In this document: one piece after another, positions 8,386 through 18,567 of the stretch
Position numbering within the stretch: position 1 is the first letter of the stretch
Layout: the number at the start of each line of letters is the position of its first letter
From: JAOABV01 sp039801465
Lineage (GTDB): Bacteria > Hydrothermota > Tepidihabitantia > Tepidihabitantales > CAIPLT01
DNA length: 64,000 nucleotides
Assembly: GCA_039801465.1 (NCBI GenBank)
Contig: JBDRUT010000006.1
Coordinates: 1-64,000, forward strand
Direction: 5' to 3'
Program-made: the position numbers and the translations under genes
Notes under the pieces: model-generated
What the model was told of the DNA's origin: nothing
What the model saw: the letters and a program-made list of their open reading frames with translations, nothing else
Databases searched by the model: none

Positions 8386-11300
8386 TTATCGAACTATAAT
8401 TTTAACTTGCTGATGATTTCTCGTATCTTGGTATCGCAAAAAGTAAACACCACTTGTAAGATACTCACCATCCATTTTTAATATATAATAACCCAAATTC
8501 TGATATTCGTCAAGTAGATTTTTAATTAATCTACCTTCAGCATTGTAAAGTTTGATTGAGACTTTGCCGGATACAGGAACTGTGTAACGAATTGTGGTAA
8601 ACCTATTGAATGGATTCGGATTCACTGTGAAGCTGAAATTGAGATTAGTGATTGAATTTTCAGTCATAACCTGAGAGTTAGTAGTCGGTTTAATTTCAGA
8701 TGAAGCCAATGCTTTGTGTGGACCATATTGCCAGAATTCAGGTGTCTTATTACCTTTGAGTAAGTAGACACGACCATTAGCATAAGCCAATGCCGCACCA
8801 GTCTTCGGTACTGATTTCTTATGAAGTCTTGGAATTGTGTCCAGTGGTGTCCAAGCATTAGTCGTAGGATTATACATCCAAAAGTCTTGTTTATCTTTAC
8901 CTTTAATCATATAAGCAACTGAGCCATCAGTCGTCATTGCACCACCATCGCCAACTTTATTCTTCTTACCAAGGCTAGGATGATTCTGTGGACAGGATTC
9001 AACTTCAGTCCAGTTATTGCTTGCAATGTCATAAGCCCAAAACGAGTTGTATTTGTCAGAGCCTTTAAGACCGAAGATTGTTTCGCCAATTGCGACAATC
9101 GAACTGCCATCTTTCCATAGTTTGCCAGTTGTGCCACCAGGTGCTCTTTGTAGTGTTGTCCAACTCTTTTCATTAGAATTATAAGCGAAGAAGTTCTCGT
9201 ATTCCAGTTTCTGTCCGCCGACTAGGACATAGAGTAGACCACCTTTGAAGAAGATTGATGTGCCACCTTTGGCACCTTTGGTTGAAGGAATCCAAGACTC
9301 AAAATACCAGTGAGCACTATCAAGGTCATATTTCCAGAGTTCAAATGTGCCATTACCTTTGGTCGCATAGATTGCAGTTGCACCATCCCAGCAGAGTGCT
9401 GCGCCTTTGCCTGGAGTTTTCTTGTTGTAGCGTGAACTATCCGTGACCGGATATTTAAGACCAAATGGAATTGTCTCTAATTCTGCCCAAACACCAGGAT
9501 TACCCATCGTATATTTCTTGAATTCTTTGGATTTGTTACCGCGGAATGCATAGAGAGCGTAGATTTTTTCTTCAGGAGCAGCAGTGAGTGCGCCGCCATC
9601 TTTGACATATTTGCCAGCAACATTGGTTGGCATTGGTTCCAGTTGTGCCCAGCCTGGTATTGGCGGCGAAATTGTCTGTATTGTGAATGTTCTTACTGGT
9701 GAATAAACACCCCAGTTTCCTGCCATATCTCTTGATTTTACCATCCAAGTATAATCACCATCTGCCATCGGTTCTTCAGGTGTATAGGTATTAACATTTA
9801 GTGTTTCATCAAAGACAACTTCCTTACCAGTTTCAACTAAGAGATTATATGCTACTGCATCAGAGACTGCTCCCCATTCAAAAGTTGGAGTTGGGTCATC
9901 AAGTACTGCACCATTAGGAATTGAAAACGACGCAGTATCAGGTGGTTCAGGTGGAGTAATATCAACTGTGAATGACCATGTCTCAGAATATGGGTCGGCC
10001 GGTTCTGGAGTTTCCACTCGCACACGCCAATAACAGGTTTTCTCGGGCAATGGGTAAATATCTGAAACTTCATAAAACGAATTATTAGTTGTCGCGTCAA
10101 TTACAAGATTATTAAATGCGTCGCTAACTGTATCAATCTGAACCCGATATGTTTCCGCACCAAAGACAGCTTGCCATATTAAAATTGGTGAGTTATCGTT
10201 TATAAATGTGCCATTGTTAGGCATTGACAAAACTACTTCAGTTCTGGTTGTAAAACTATCACTTGCAGAAGAAGAACTCGCTTCAGCAGGTCCAGTATCA
10301 TTCCAAGCAACAATCTGCCAATAGTATTTCGTATTAGCGTCAAGTAAAGAACAGTTATAACCAGTATCCGATTGAAACGAACTGACTTTTTCAACTGGTG
10401 GAAAAACATTATCTAAATAGACATCATAATATTCTGCGTTGGGAACTTTGTTCCATCTTAATCTTGCGTAGCGGGATTGACCAACTGCATTGTTAGTTGG
10501 TGAAATTAAAGTAACTTCACCAGTTGTGTCTGGCGTATATTCATCCGCACCAATATCAGGCCAAATTTCATTGCGTAACTCGCCGTCGATATCAGTTGTA
10601 ATTCCACTAATTGGTGTTGCTTTACGGTTAACGCTATTAGATGTTGATAAAATATGTAAATCATTCTCTGAAACAAAATCGGGTTTGATACTAATACTAT
10701 GCGCATCTTGACCTGAAGCATTTTTCCAATCATTTAAGGTTGGTAAATTAGCACCTGCTCGATAACCGACATATTGACCATTTTGACCTGGAGTCGATAC
10801 AAATAAGTCATTATAATCAGAAATGAATCCAGCACCACCAAGTGAATCATAAATGCAATAATTGGCAGTTCCACCACTGCGGGTATTAAAAATAATATTA
10901 TTTCGGAAATCGGTCTGGGTGTTTTGTGTTGGGGAATTTCGTTTGTAGAATCCATAAGATGAGCCAGTAGTCGCGGTTCCGCCGATATAGATTGAGTTGT
11001 TAAAGAACGAATAATAATCAGTCTGAGTCTCCATTCGAAGGTGCCTGATACCATAAATTCTTGCGCCATCGTGAGTCGTCGTCGCATCCAGAGCAATGAA
11101 ATTATTTGCAACCAAAGGCGGACCATCGGGGTCTGCCATACTAATATAAATGCCTGTTATTTCGGGTGAAGTTCCACTAGTTAACAAATTATAGATTTTA
11201 TTGCCAATAATTTTCGTATTGCAAATTGATGTTGCGGATATTCGGATACCCTGAAAGATAGTTGTGTTTTGAGCAGTCGTTGAATAGATTTCGTTGCCGA

Positions 11301-14259
11301 TAATCGTAGCATTAGAATCATAAGCGCCAATATACACTCCATATCTTGAGAAATCGTAGATTTTACAGTTTTTAATTGTGTTGTTATTGTTAGTCCTTGT
11401 ATACATTGGACTTGAGCCATACGAACTAATACCATAAGTTGGTGAACCACCACTGCTTGCTGTGATTTCACAATTATCAATAACATTGTCATTATTACCT
11501 TTACCACTTGGAGTTTCCGCACTTGAGAACAAAACTACACCACCGCTTGTGCCAGTTGATGTGTTGGCACCTTTTAACAGACAGTTCTTAATAATATTAG
11601 ATGATGCACCGCCAATAAATCGAATTGCATAACTTGTTGCTGAGGCGTTGGTGTTCGAAATAACAAAACTATCCAGCGTAAGATTATCAATACCACTCAG
11701 TTCAATAATCGCACCACTTACTGGGGCTTCAAGCACTGGTCTTGGCACATTCGGCGCAGGCTTTATATTTACTCTCCAGTTTCCGCCAACAGTTCCGAAA
11801 GGATTAAATGTAATCGGATATGTTTCCGTCGCGCTGCTATAATTAGAAGTTAAACTAAAATTTACATTACCTGAAATTGCCTTGGCTTTCAGTTCTGCAG
11901 CCACAGCATTAAGATTAGTATAGTCTTCACCTGTACCCACTGTATAAGTTCCACCAAGTAAAAGTCCTTTAGTGCCAATCACAAAATAACCGAGCGAAGT
12001 AATTGGCTCGGAAAGCAAAGTGGGGTCAACCCAGGTCGCTCCAATATTATTATAAGCACCCGTTTGAGTTGCTGATTGTCCAATCGCATTGGCTAATGAT
12101 AAGCCGGTTTCGGTGAGTCGAACTTTGGTACTAATAAGACTACCAGCACCTGAAATTAAAGCGCTCCAGTATCTATTAGTATTTATTGAACTAAGACCAG
12201 TTCCGGCAGAACCACCGCAATTATCATCAAATACCTCTACCTGCACAGTAATAGTTCCAGCTGAACTAGTTGTTGGGTCAATTATTTCAAATAGTTGGTA
12301 ATCACTTTTACCAACCGGGAATAGCCAGGTTGAAGTTCCGCTCTGATTAGCAGGTAAAGTTCGAGCAAGCGGGCCATAAACATAACCACCGGTTCGAGTA
12401 ACATCGCCAGGTGATTGACCTGTTACGGTTAATAAATTACCTCCGGTATTCAATATACCTGCAGATAAAACCAGTTTTCCAACATTTTTGGACTCATTAA
12501 GTGTTACGCCAGCTGAATTATTTATCGTCAAAGTACCAGAAATTGTTGAAGGCATTTCATTGCCTGTTATTTGTGCTGATGTTCCTGAATATGTATAATT
12601 AATTGTTGTCATTCCTGAATATTTATAAATTATTGTATCTGCAGCGATTGAACCATCGCCTTTAGTATAAGTAAATGTTCCTGCAGTACCAGTTCCCAAC
12701 CAGATCGTATCATTACCAGTTAAAGTGCCGTATGTTAAAGTTAATCCATTATTAATTTGAACTTTTGGTATGATTGTCGCACCTGAGCCATTATAAATTG
12801 TCACATTACAAATCTGATTATTGCTAATATCACCAGAAAGTGTTTGGGCAGTTGTTCCTTGGAAAATAATACTGCTTCCTGTGGTTGTAGCCCGTAAAGT
12901 TCCATTATTAGTGATATTTTTCAACAAAGTTAGAGCATAACCATTTAAATCTAGTATCGTTCCGTTATTTATTAATATATCTCCATAGGCAGTTGCCGCC
13001 GCTCTCAAGTAGGCATTCTTATTATAAGTGGTGTTATCAATCACAAGATTAGGTAGTGCACCGCGAATATAAAAATCAAAATTAGATGTGGTTGCATCTG
13101 ACCCAAGTTGTAGTGTACCGCCGCTAATATTTATATTAGTCGTGGCAACATTATAATCCAAAGGAGTTGAATAACTGCTTCTTTGATGAATAATTATTTG
13201 TCCGCCACTCATTGTGAAAAGATTATTTGTTGCAGTTATTCCAAATGATGCCGCAGATGAATTGTTACCAACAGTTGCAACATTAATTGTCCCACCAGTC
13301 TGGGTGAAAATAGATGTTGTTCCGCTTGAATATGACATACCAAATCTACCCGCAATATTTAACATGCCACCTTCCATTATAAACTGCTGATTACTACCTG
13401 TGGTCGCATCTGCTATTAGATTATTGCCTACAGCAGTACCAACATTAAAAGTTCCTTGAGTAATTCTAAGCCGGTAAAAAGTTGCACTGGCATTTAAGGC
13501 ACCAATCGTAAAGTTAGGATTATTCAGCCATAAACTGGAAAGCCCAGAACCCATATAATAAGGATTACTCGTAGGATTAGCAATTGTGCCATAAAGACTG
13601 CAAGTCATCGCAAAAGTGCCAGATATTTTCAAAGTCCCAAAGTATAGACCAATAAAAGGCGGACATGGACCGGTAGAAACACCCATACAAGTTAAATTTG
13701 CAGGACTCAGTTCAAGAATACAAGTCCAAGGCGTCCAAACTCCATCGTCTTTATAAATCCAAAGGCCAAGTCTTGATAGGTCCGTCGTATCACCGGTCCC
13801 AGTGAATACGACATCGTCAGTTCCACGAATACATATCCTTGCACCGGCATTATTATTACTGGTACTAAAATCTAAGATACCGTTGTTAATAATATTGCCG
13901 TGAACAACTAACCGATGTCTTTTCACTGTATCAACATCCGCTGTTTTGAATCTACCGCCAGCATCAATTACAATTGAACCAGGTACACTACATCTTTTAG
14001 GTTCATAAGAACCGTATTCCAAAATACCGCCATTTTGAATTGTCAGTTGACTACAAGTTGCATTATAAACATCAATCGTCACCTTATGGCCATTGGCAAT
14101 TATAACTGTATCGGTTGAAGTTGGTACCTGCGATGGGTTCCAAGTTGATGGAACACTCCAGTCTCCAGTTGCATAACTTGTAATTGTTGTTGCATAGGTC
14201 ATGCCTAATAAAAGCATAAGAACAAAAACTGATGAGCACAATAGGGATTTGTTAGCCAT
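8386..14259 (-). CDS. Giant secreted beta-helix / propeller protein with T9SS sorting domain
   Basis: 1,957 residues from the ATG at 14259. An ATG four codons earlier is in frame, but the ribosome site ggaggt lies between the two, so the inner start is preferred. Order: signal peptide (about 1-24); a G8-like opening (GDWSVPSTWNP, DTVIIANGHKVTI); a long Gly/Thr-rich repeat region; a right-handed beta-helix region rich in NxIxN turns (about 770-1150); FN3-like modules (LISPTNNAVGQS, LRWNKVPNAEYYDVYL); a Kelch-like region with KGNxTFELWKYD units; and a T9SS C-terminal domain (NPNPFNRFTTIRY, SGVYFLRY). No catalytic site is recognised. Its last 370 residues are nearly those of the gene at 1-1139, and both repeat the KGNxTxEFW propeller of 22034 and 39574. 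Probably a surface adhesin or scaffold. Confidence 0.88.
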   Translation of the reverse strand: MANKSLLCSSVFVLMLLLGMTYATTITSYATGDWSVPSTWNPSQVPTSTDTVIIANGHKVTIDVYNATCSQLTIQNGGILEYGSYEPKRCSVPGSIVIDAGGRFKTADVDTVKRHRLVVHGNIINNGILDFSTSNNNAGARICIRGTDDVVFTGTGDTTDLSRLGLWIYKDDGVWTPWTCILELSPANLTCMGVSTGPCPPFIGLYFGTLKISGTFAMTCSLYGTIANPTSNPYYMGSGLSSLWLNNPNFTIGALNASATFYRLRITQGTFNVGTAVGNNLIADATTGSNQQFIMEGGMLNIAGRFGMSYSSGTTSIFTQTGGTINVATVGNNSSAASFGITATNNLFTMSGGQIIIHQRSSYSTPLDYNVATTNINISGGTLQLGSDATTSNFDFYIRGALPNLVIDNTTYNKNAYLRAAATAYGDILINNGTILDLNGYALTLLKNITNNGTLRATTTGSSIIFQGTTAQTLSGDISNNQICNVTIYNGSGATIIPKVQINNGLTLTYGTLTGNDTIWLGTGTAGTFTYTKGDGSIAADTIIYKYSGMTTINYTYSGTSAQITGNEMPSTISGTLTINNSAGVTLNESKNVGKLVLSAGILNTGGNLLTVTGQSPGDVTRTGGYVYGPLARTLPANQSGTSTWLFPVGKSDYQLFEIIDPTTSSAGTITVQVEVFDDNCGGSAGTGLSSINTNRYWSALISGAGSLISTKVRLTETGLSLANAIGQSATQTGAYNNIGATWVDPTLLSEPITSLGYFVIGTKGLLLGGTYTVGTGEDYTNLNAVAAELKAKAISGNVNFSLTSNYSSATETYPITFNPFGTVGGNWRVNIKPAPNVPRPVLEAPVSGAIIELSGIDNLTLDSFVISNTNASATSYAIRFIGGASSNIIKNCLLKGANTSTGTSGGVVLFSSAETPSGKGNNDNVIDNCEITASSGGSPTYGISSYGSSPMYTRTNNNNTIKNCKIYDFSRYGVYIGAYDSNATIIGNEIYSTTAQNTTIFQGIRISATSICNTKIIGNKIYNLLTSGTSPEITGIYISMADPDGPPLVANNFIALDATTTHDGARIYGIRHLRMETQTDYYSFFNNSIYIGGTATTGSSYGFYKRNSPTQNTQTDFRNNIIFNTRSGGTANYCIYDSLGGAGFISDYNDLFVSTPGQNGQYVGYRAGANLPTLNDWKNASGQDAHSISIKPDFVSENDLHILSTSNSVNRKATPISGITTDIDGELRNEIWPDIGADEYTPDTTGEVTLISPTNNAVGQSRYARLRWNKVPNAEYYDVYLDNVFPPVEKVSSFQSDTGYNCSLLDANTKYYWQIVAWNDTGPAEASSSSASDSFTTRTEVVLSMPNNGTFINDNSPILIWQAVFGAETYRVQIDTVSDAFNNLVIDATTNNSFYEVSDIYPLPEKTCYWRVRVETPEPADPYSETWSFTVDITPPEPPDTASFSIPNGAVLDDPTPTFEWGAVSDAVAYNLLVETGKEVVFDETLNVNTYTPEEPMADGDYTWMVKSRDMAGNWGVYSPVRTFTIQTISPPIPGWAQLEPMPTNVAGKYVKDGGALTAAPEEKIYALYAFRGNKSKEFKKYTMGNPGVWAELETIPFGLKYPVTDSSRYNKKTPGKGAALCWDGATAIYATKGNGTFELWKYDLDSAHWYFESWIPSTKGAKGGTSIFFKGGLLYVLVGGQKLEYENFFAYNSNEKSWTTLQRAPGGTTGKLWKDGSSIVAIGETIFGLKGSDKYNSFWAYDIASNNWTEVESCPQNHPSLGKKNKVGDGGAMTTDGSVAYMIKGKDKQDFWMYNPTTNAWTPLDTIPRLHKKSVPKTGAALAYANGRVYLLKGNKTPEFWQYGPHKALASSEIKPTTNSQVMTENSITNLNFSFTVNPNPFNRFTTIRYTVPVSGKVSIKLYNAEGRLIKNLLDEYQNLGYYILKMDGEYLTSGVYFLRYQDTRNHQQVKIIVR

Positions 14260-14730
14260 TGCTACCTCCATTATATTTGATTACCCTGATTAGAATTAAC
14301 TCAGCAAAAAGAACACTAGGGTTATGATTCATAATCAGTGTAACCATTGATTATATTGGCAGAACTAAAATCAGTAATTCGTTAAATCTGCCATTTTGAA
14401 ACCTGCACAATGTCGTCAAAATAAAGCTATTATAGTAAACAATATCGCAAACTTGTGAAATATTGGGGAAATTTTGATGACATTGCCGGATTATAGTGAA
14501 AATAGAATATAATAATTTTTTAATATTAATCGAAACATTATTTTTTTATTATTAGAGTATACACTAATTTTATTAAAAAGTCAACCATAAGCTTTTCTTT
14601 TAGTAATGTCTATTATTTTGTGGATATTTAAATTTGAGATGTTAACGGAAAAGATATGTTTGCCAGTTTCAATTGACTTTTCTAATATTAATTTATAGAA
14701 TAATTTAGCTATCGAATATTAAAATTTTCT
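14260..14730. other. Divergent intergenic region
   Basis: 471 bp between two divergent genes. For mnmG there is TTGACT (14673-14678), 17 bp, TAGAAT (14696-14701), giving a leader of about 24 nt. The rest is AT-rich; I see no gene or clear repeat. Confidence 0.5.
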
Positions 14731-16674
14731 ATGCCAAGAATTGATAAACGAATAACGAATAATAAGTATGAAGTGATTGTTGTTGGCGCAGGTCATGCCG
14801 GAATTGAGGCTGCTTTAGCCTCATCACGAATGGGCACTTTAACCTTACTCATCACAATGAATATTGATACGATTGGCTTGATGTCTTGTAATCCTGCAAT
14901 TGGTGGTATTGGCAAAGGACAATTAGTTAAAGAACTTGATGCCCTTGGTGGTGAAATGGGAAAGAACACCGATAGAAGTGCAATTCAATATCGGCAACTT
15001 AACACAAAAAAAGGCCAAGCAGTGCATTCATCACGAGCACAGACTGACCGACAACTCTATAAGACTTATTTGCGTGAAGTATTAGAACAAGAGAAAAATC
15101 TATTTCTGCATACCGGCACAGTATCTAAAATTTTAGTCAAAGGTAAAACTGCAATTGGTGTGCAAACGACGATTGGTGAAAAGTTCTATGCCAAAGCAAT
15201 TGTTCTCGCTCCAGGAACTTTCTTGTCTGGTCTAATCCATATTGGCTTAGTTAATTTTCCTGCGGGAAGACTGGGTGAATATCCGGCTAATGAACTCAGC
15301 CAAAATCTCAGAGAGTTAGGATTTATAATGGGAAGATTCAAAACTGGAACGCCTGCTCGACTTGATGGCAGAACGATTGATTTTACTAAATTAGAGCCTC
15401 AATACGGTGATGAGCCACCAATGCCTTTTTCATTCTGGACACGCAAAAAAGTTAAAAATTATCTACCTTGTTACATTACTTATACTAATACCAAAACCCA
15501 TCAGATTATAAAATCTGGTCTTAATCGTTCTCCTTTATATACAGGAATTATCAAAGGAACCGGCGTCCGATATTGTCCATCAATTGAAGATAAAATTGTG
15601 AAGTTTCCTGATCGAGACCGACATCAAATTTTCATTGAGCCAGAAGGGCTAAATACAATTGAATATTACCCTAATGGTATTTCTACTAGTCTGCCTTTGG
15701 ATATTCAGATTAAAATGCTGAGAAGCATTAAAGGATTGGAAAAAGTAGAAATCTTAAGACCCGGCTATGCAATTGAACACGATTACTGCGACCCGACGCA
15801 ACTAAAACCGAGCTTAGAAACCCGGCTATACGAGAATTTATTCTTTGCCGGACAAATTAACGGCACAACCGGTTATGAAGAAGCTGCTGCCCAAGGCATC
15901 GTTGCAGGAATAAATGCAGCATTAAAAGCCCAAGAAAAATCAGAATTTGTGCTGACCCGAGCTGATGCTTATATTGGTGTGATGATTGATGATTTAGTTA
16001 CCAAAGGTACTAATGAACCTTATCGGATGTTTACATCTCGGGTTGAGTATCGACTACTTTTACGAGAAGATAATGCTGATTTGAGATTAACACCAAAAGG
16101 CTATCAACTTGGCTTAATACCTTATAAATACTATAAAAAAGTTCTACAAAAAAAGAAAAAGATTGCTCTAATATTGGATTGGTTGAAACGAACTCGTATC
16201 TCTCCATCAGATAAAATCAATAAGAAACTTGAGCAATTAAATACTGCTCCACTCCGACATTCAGTTACCTTAGAAGAATTATTAAGAAGACCTGAGATAA
16301 ATTATCAGCACCTTGCAGAAATAACATCAGTAATGGATTATCCTGTATTAGATGATATTTCTTTACTCTGGAACATTGAAATTGAAGTCAAATATAAAGG
16401 TTATATTGAAAGAACCTTAAACGACATTGAAAAATTTAAGGAACTAGAAAATATCAAAATTCCGAGCGGTCTTGATTTTAGAACTGTTCAAGGTTTATCA
16501 AATGAGATAAAAGAAAAACTAACTAAATTTAGGCCAGATAACTTGGGACAAGCGCAAAGAATTCCTGGTATCACACCTTCAGCAATATTTGCATTAATGG
16601 TATATTTAAAGAAAAATCAAACACCGAAAATTGTTGTAAGCAAAAAGCGAAAAAACAAAAATGCAATTAGATGA
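14731..16674 (+). CDS. mnmG: tRNA uridine-5-carboxymethylaminomethyl modification enzyme MnmG (GidA)
   Basis: 647 residues, typical of the family. With MnmE it installs the (carboxymethyl)aminomethyl group on U34 of certain tRNAs, using FAD. Seen: the dinucleotide-binding motif VVGAGHAGIEAALASSRMG near residue 17, the MSCNPAIGGIGKG signature, KTGTPARLDGR, and the late FAD motif FFAGQINGTTGYEEAAAQG around 375. The C-terminal helical domain that contacts MnmE and tRNA (SRVEYRLLLREDNAD onward) is intact. It ends in TGA and overlaps the next gene by 14 bp, so the two are co-translated. The TGA stop shows that TGA is not generally reassigned here. Confidence 0.97.
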   Translation: MPRIDKRITNNKYEVIVVGAGHAGIEAALASSRMGTLTLLITMNIDTIGLMSCNPAIGGIGKGQLVKELDALGGEMGKNTDRSAIQYRQLNTKKGQAVHSSRAQTDRQLYKTYLREVLEQEKNLFLHTGTVSKILVKGKTAIGVQTTIGEKFYAKAIVLAPGTFLSGLIHIGLVNFPAGRLGEYPANELSQNLRELGFIMGRFKTGTPARLDGRTIDFTKLEPQYGDEPPMPFSFWTRKKVKNYLPCYITYTNTKTHQIIKSGLNRSPLYTGIIKGTGVRYCPSIEDKIVKFPDRDRHQIFIEPEGLNTIEYYPNGISTSLPLDIQIKMLRSIKGLEKVEILRPGYAIEHDYCDPTQLKPSLETRLYENLFFAGQINGTTGYEEAAAQGIVAGINAALKAQEKSEFVLTRADAYIGVMIDDLVTKGTNEPYRMFTSRVEYRLLLREDNADLRLTPKGYQLGLIPYKYYKKVLQKKKKIALILDWLKRTRISPSDKINKKLEQLNTAPLRHSVTLEELLRRPEINYQHLAEITSVMDYPVLDDISLLWNIEIEVKYKGYIERTLNDIEKFKELENIKIPSGLDFRTVQGLSNEIKEKLTKFRPDNLGQAQRIPGITPSAIFALMVYLKKNQTPKIVVSKKRKNKNAIR

Positions 16675-17341
16675 GCAATTAAGATATTCAACAATAAAAG
16701 AACTTGCCTTAAAAGAAGGTGCAACTCTTTTTGGTATTGCTGATTTAAGCACGGTTAAGACTGATGACTTCTTAATCGCAAGACCATTACTGGAAAAATT
16801 TTCCTATGCAATCAGTATTGGAGTGATTTTATCAAAAGCGGTTTTAGAAGAAATTATTGACCATCCGACACAACTTTATTTTCACCATTACCGGCAAATA
16901 AATGCTTTATTAGACCGAATTGCTCTCAAAATCGCATCTAATATTGAAAATAACAAATTTTTAGCCTTACCGATTCCAGCATCGCAAATCGTTGACTGGC
17001 AAAATCAGCGAGCGCATCTTTCTCATAAAAGAATTGGTGTTTCTGCTGGTCTTGGTTGGATTGGCAGAAATAACCTTTTAGTCAACCGTCAATACGGTGC
17101 ACAATTCAGATTAGTAACCATATTAACTGATATGCCCCTTATACCCGCTACACCAATTCCAGAAAATTGTGGAAAATGTTACAAATGCCTGGAAGTATGT
17201 CCGGCTCAAGCAATAAAAGAAAGACCCGAAGACTTCGACCACATTAAATGTTTTGAGAAGTTAAAAGAATTTCAGAAAAAGGGTTATGTTGGACAATATA
17301 TTTGCGGAGTATGTGTTAAAGTCTGTTCCAGTAAAAGATAG
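16661..17341 (+). CDS. Short QueG-like (COG1600) double [4Fe-4S] protein
   Basis: 226 residues, well short of full epoxyqueuosine reductases (about 310-380). It resembles their core: RIGVSAGLGWIGRNNLLVN near 120, then one cluster motif CGKCYKCLEVCP and a second made by a lone Cys plus CGVCVKVC at the C-terminus. The cobalamin-side N-terminal part seems present in reduced form, while the C-terminal HEAT-like extension of some QueG proteins is missing. QueG performs the last step of queuosine synthesis on tRNA. Overlap with mnmG, another tRNA U34/anticodon modification gene, fits such a role, but a different reductase of the same family is possible. Confidence 0.7.
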   Translation: MQLDEQLRYSTIKELALKEGATLFGIADLSTVKTDDFLIARPLLEKFSYAISIGVILSKAVLEEIIDHPTQLYFHHYRQINALLDRIALKIASNIENNKFLALPIPASQIVDWQNQRAHLSHKRIGVSAGLGWIGRNNLLVNRQYGAQFRLVTILTDMPLIPATPIPENCGKCYKCLEVCPAQAIKERPEDFDHIKCFEKLKEFQKKGYVGQYICGVCVKVCSSKR

Positions 17342-18046
17342 ATTAATACTATTCAATATGTTAATAACTAATCATACATCCAAAATGTCGGTTTTTTTCA
17401 AATATCAAATCTTAATCTATCTTTTTATTATTAAATGTTGATTCCGCTATCGCAGTTCCCCTTCAACATAATATTAATAGTGAATCATAGAATTCTACAC
17501 ATTATTTTAAATAAATTGCGCTATATACTATATAAAACATCACATTATTTACTCAGAAATGTAATCTGTCAAACTGTAGGTCTGTTTTTTGTCTGAGTAA
17601 ATTGCTCCCTGAGTTACTCTGCCAATTGCTCTGACAACTGCTCCCCGAACTGCATCCTGAACATATCAGACAATAAGCCCCATATCTACACTTATAACTA
17701 TTCCATGAGTTGCTATAATATCTGATTCCAAAACAACTCTCAGAACAACTCCTAAAGTTATATCCAAAGCAACTTTCAGAGCAACAACCAGAGCTACTCC
17801 AGGGGCTACTGGGGGAATTGTACCCCCTATTTAAGCCAAAATCAGATAATTTTAAGAAAATCAATAAGTTATCTCAAAATTTGACTTGACAGAGACATTA
17901 GTTATAACTAATATATTATGTGTTTACTTTTACAAAAGAGATAGTTAAAAATTTAGAAAGCTAAGGGAATCTTTATCAAATTAAGTTGATTCAACTATTT
18001 ATTTAGTGATTTTACTAATTATGAATATGTTATAATTACTCATTTA
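17342..18046. other. Long intergenic region with a low-complexity repeat tract
   Basis: From about 17575 to 17825 the DNA is a degenerate tandem array of units like GGAGTTGTTCTGAGAGT (minus strand). One frame gives a Ser/Cys-rich chain with SCSESCFG twice (17864-17553, only a TTG start); another gives a Val/Ala-rich chain with no start and an internal TGA lacking a hairpin. Neither is a convincing gene. On the plus strand TTGACA (17886-17891), 17 bp, TAATAT (17909-17914) looks like a promoter, but no plus-strand gene follows. Confidence 0.45.
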
Positions 18047-18469
18047 TTATTTAGTTATTTTGCTAATTATGAATGTTACAATTATTGCCAGCAGTAATCT
18101 TGGCACAGTTATCCAGAACAGACTTGCGCCGAGCATTAAGAATAAGCCCGTATCTTCAAATATTGCATGGCACATTGAAAGAAAGACAGATACTAAAAAG
18201 ACCTGTCTCTTATCAACGCTCCCTTGTTTAATCAAATCATCAATTACACCTGCACCATAAATAATGCCCAAAATAATACCGGCTAAAAGTGGTGCGGTTC
18301 CTTCAACACTGAATCCCATAAACTTAACCGCTTTTGATATTGACTGATAACCCTTTCTTATAATCCCGCTTCTTTGGATTATTTCCAATAAAATAAAGAC
18401 CACAAAAAGAATAACGAATGTTTTAATACCTAAATTAGATATGCCCTTTAAATAGTTAACAATAATCAT
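18047..18469 (-). CDS. Nucleoside-recognition (Gate) domain membrane protein, second of a pair
   Basis: 140 residues, almost all hydrophobic, with about four membrane helices. The central stretch LLAGIILGIIYGAGVI and the later HAIFEDTGLFLMLGA are characteristic of the nucleoside-recognition/Gate family (SpmA/SpmB, YjiH relatives), which act as transporter halves or membrane partners of unknown substrate. The ATG overlaps the stop of the preceding mini-ORF (ATGA), and the whole set is translationally coupled to the sister gene upstream. The two genes probably make a two-subunit membrane complex, as SpmA and SpmB do. Confidence 0.8.
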   Translation of the reverse strand: MIIVNYLKGISNLGIKTFVILFVVFILLEIIQRSGIIRKGYQSISKAVKFMGFSVEGTAPLLAGIILGIIYGAGVIDDLIKQGSVDKRQVFLVSVFLSMCHAIFEDTGLFLMLGASLFWITVPRLLLAIIVTFIISKITK

Positions 18470-18567
18470 AAGCGAGTAAAAAGATAACCAACAATGATTG
18501 CGATTAGAATCCTTCGTGGACTAATAGATAGACTGAACATTCTCTCAAGATTATCCGTAGTGTTCAT
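18466..18567 (-). CDS. 33-codon coupled mini-ORF, decayed copy of the upstream gene's end
   Basis: Starts on the stop of the preceding gene (ATGA overlap) and ends on the start of the next (ATGA overlap). The last half, RRILIAIIVGYLFTRL, repeats the end of the upstream protein, RIIIAIIGGYVFAHL, at the DNA level too, offset by 98 bp. It therefore looks like a tandem duplication of a gene junction. One hydrophobic segment would give a single membrane helix if translated. Whether it is a working small protein or only a fossil that maintains coupling cannot be told. Confidence 0.5.
   Translation of the reverse strand: MNTTDNLERMFSLSISPRRILIAIIVGYLFTRL

Noticed and set aside
17553..17864. Another selenoprotein with TGA near 17688
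   Set aside because: The frame has no start, the sequence is low-complexity and no hairpin lies at the right distance after the TGA.
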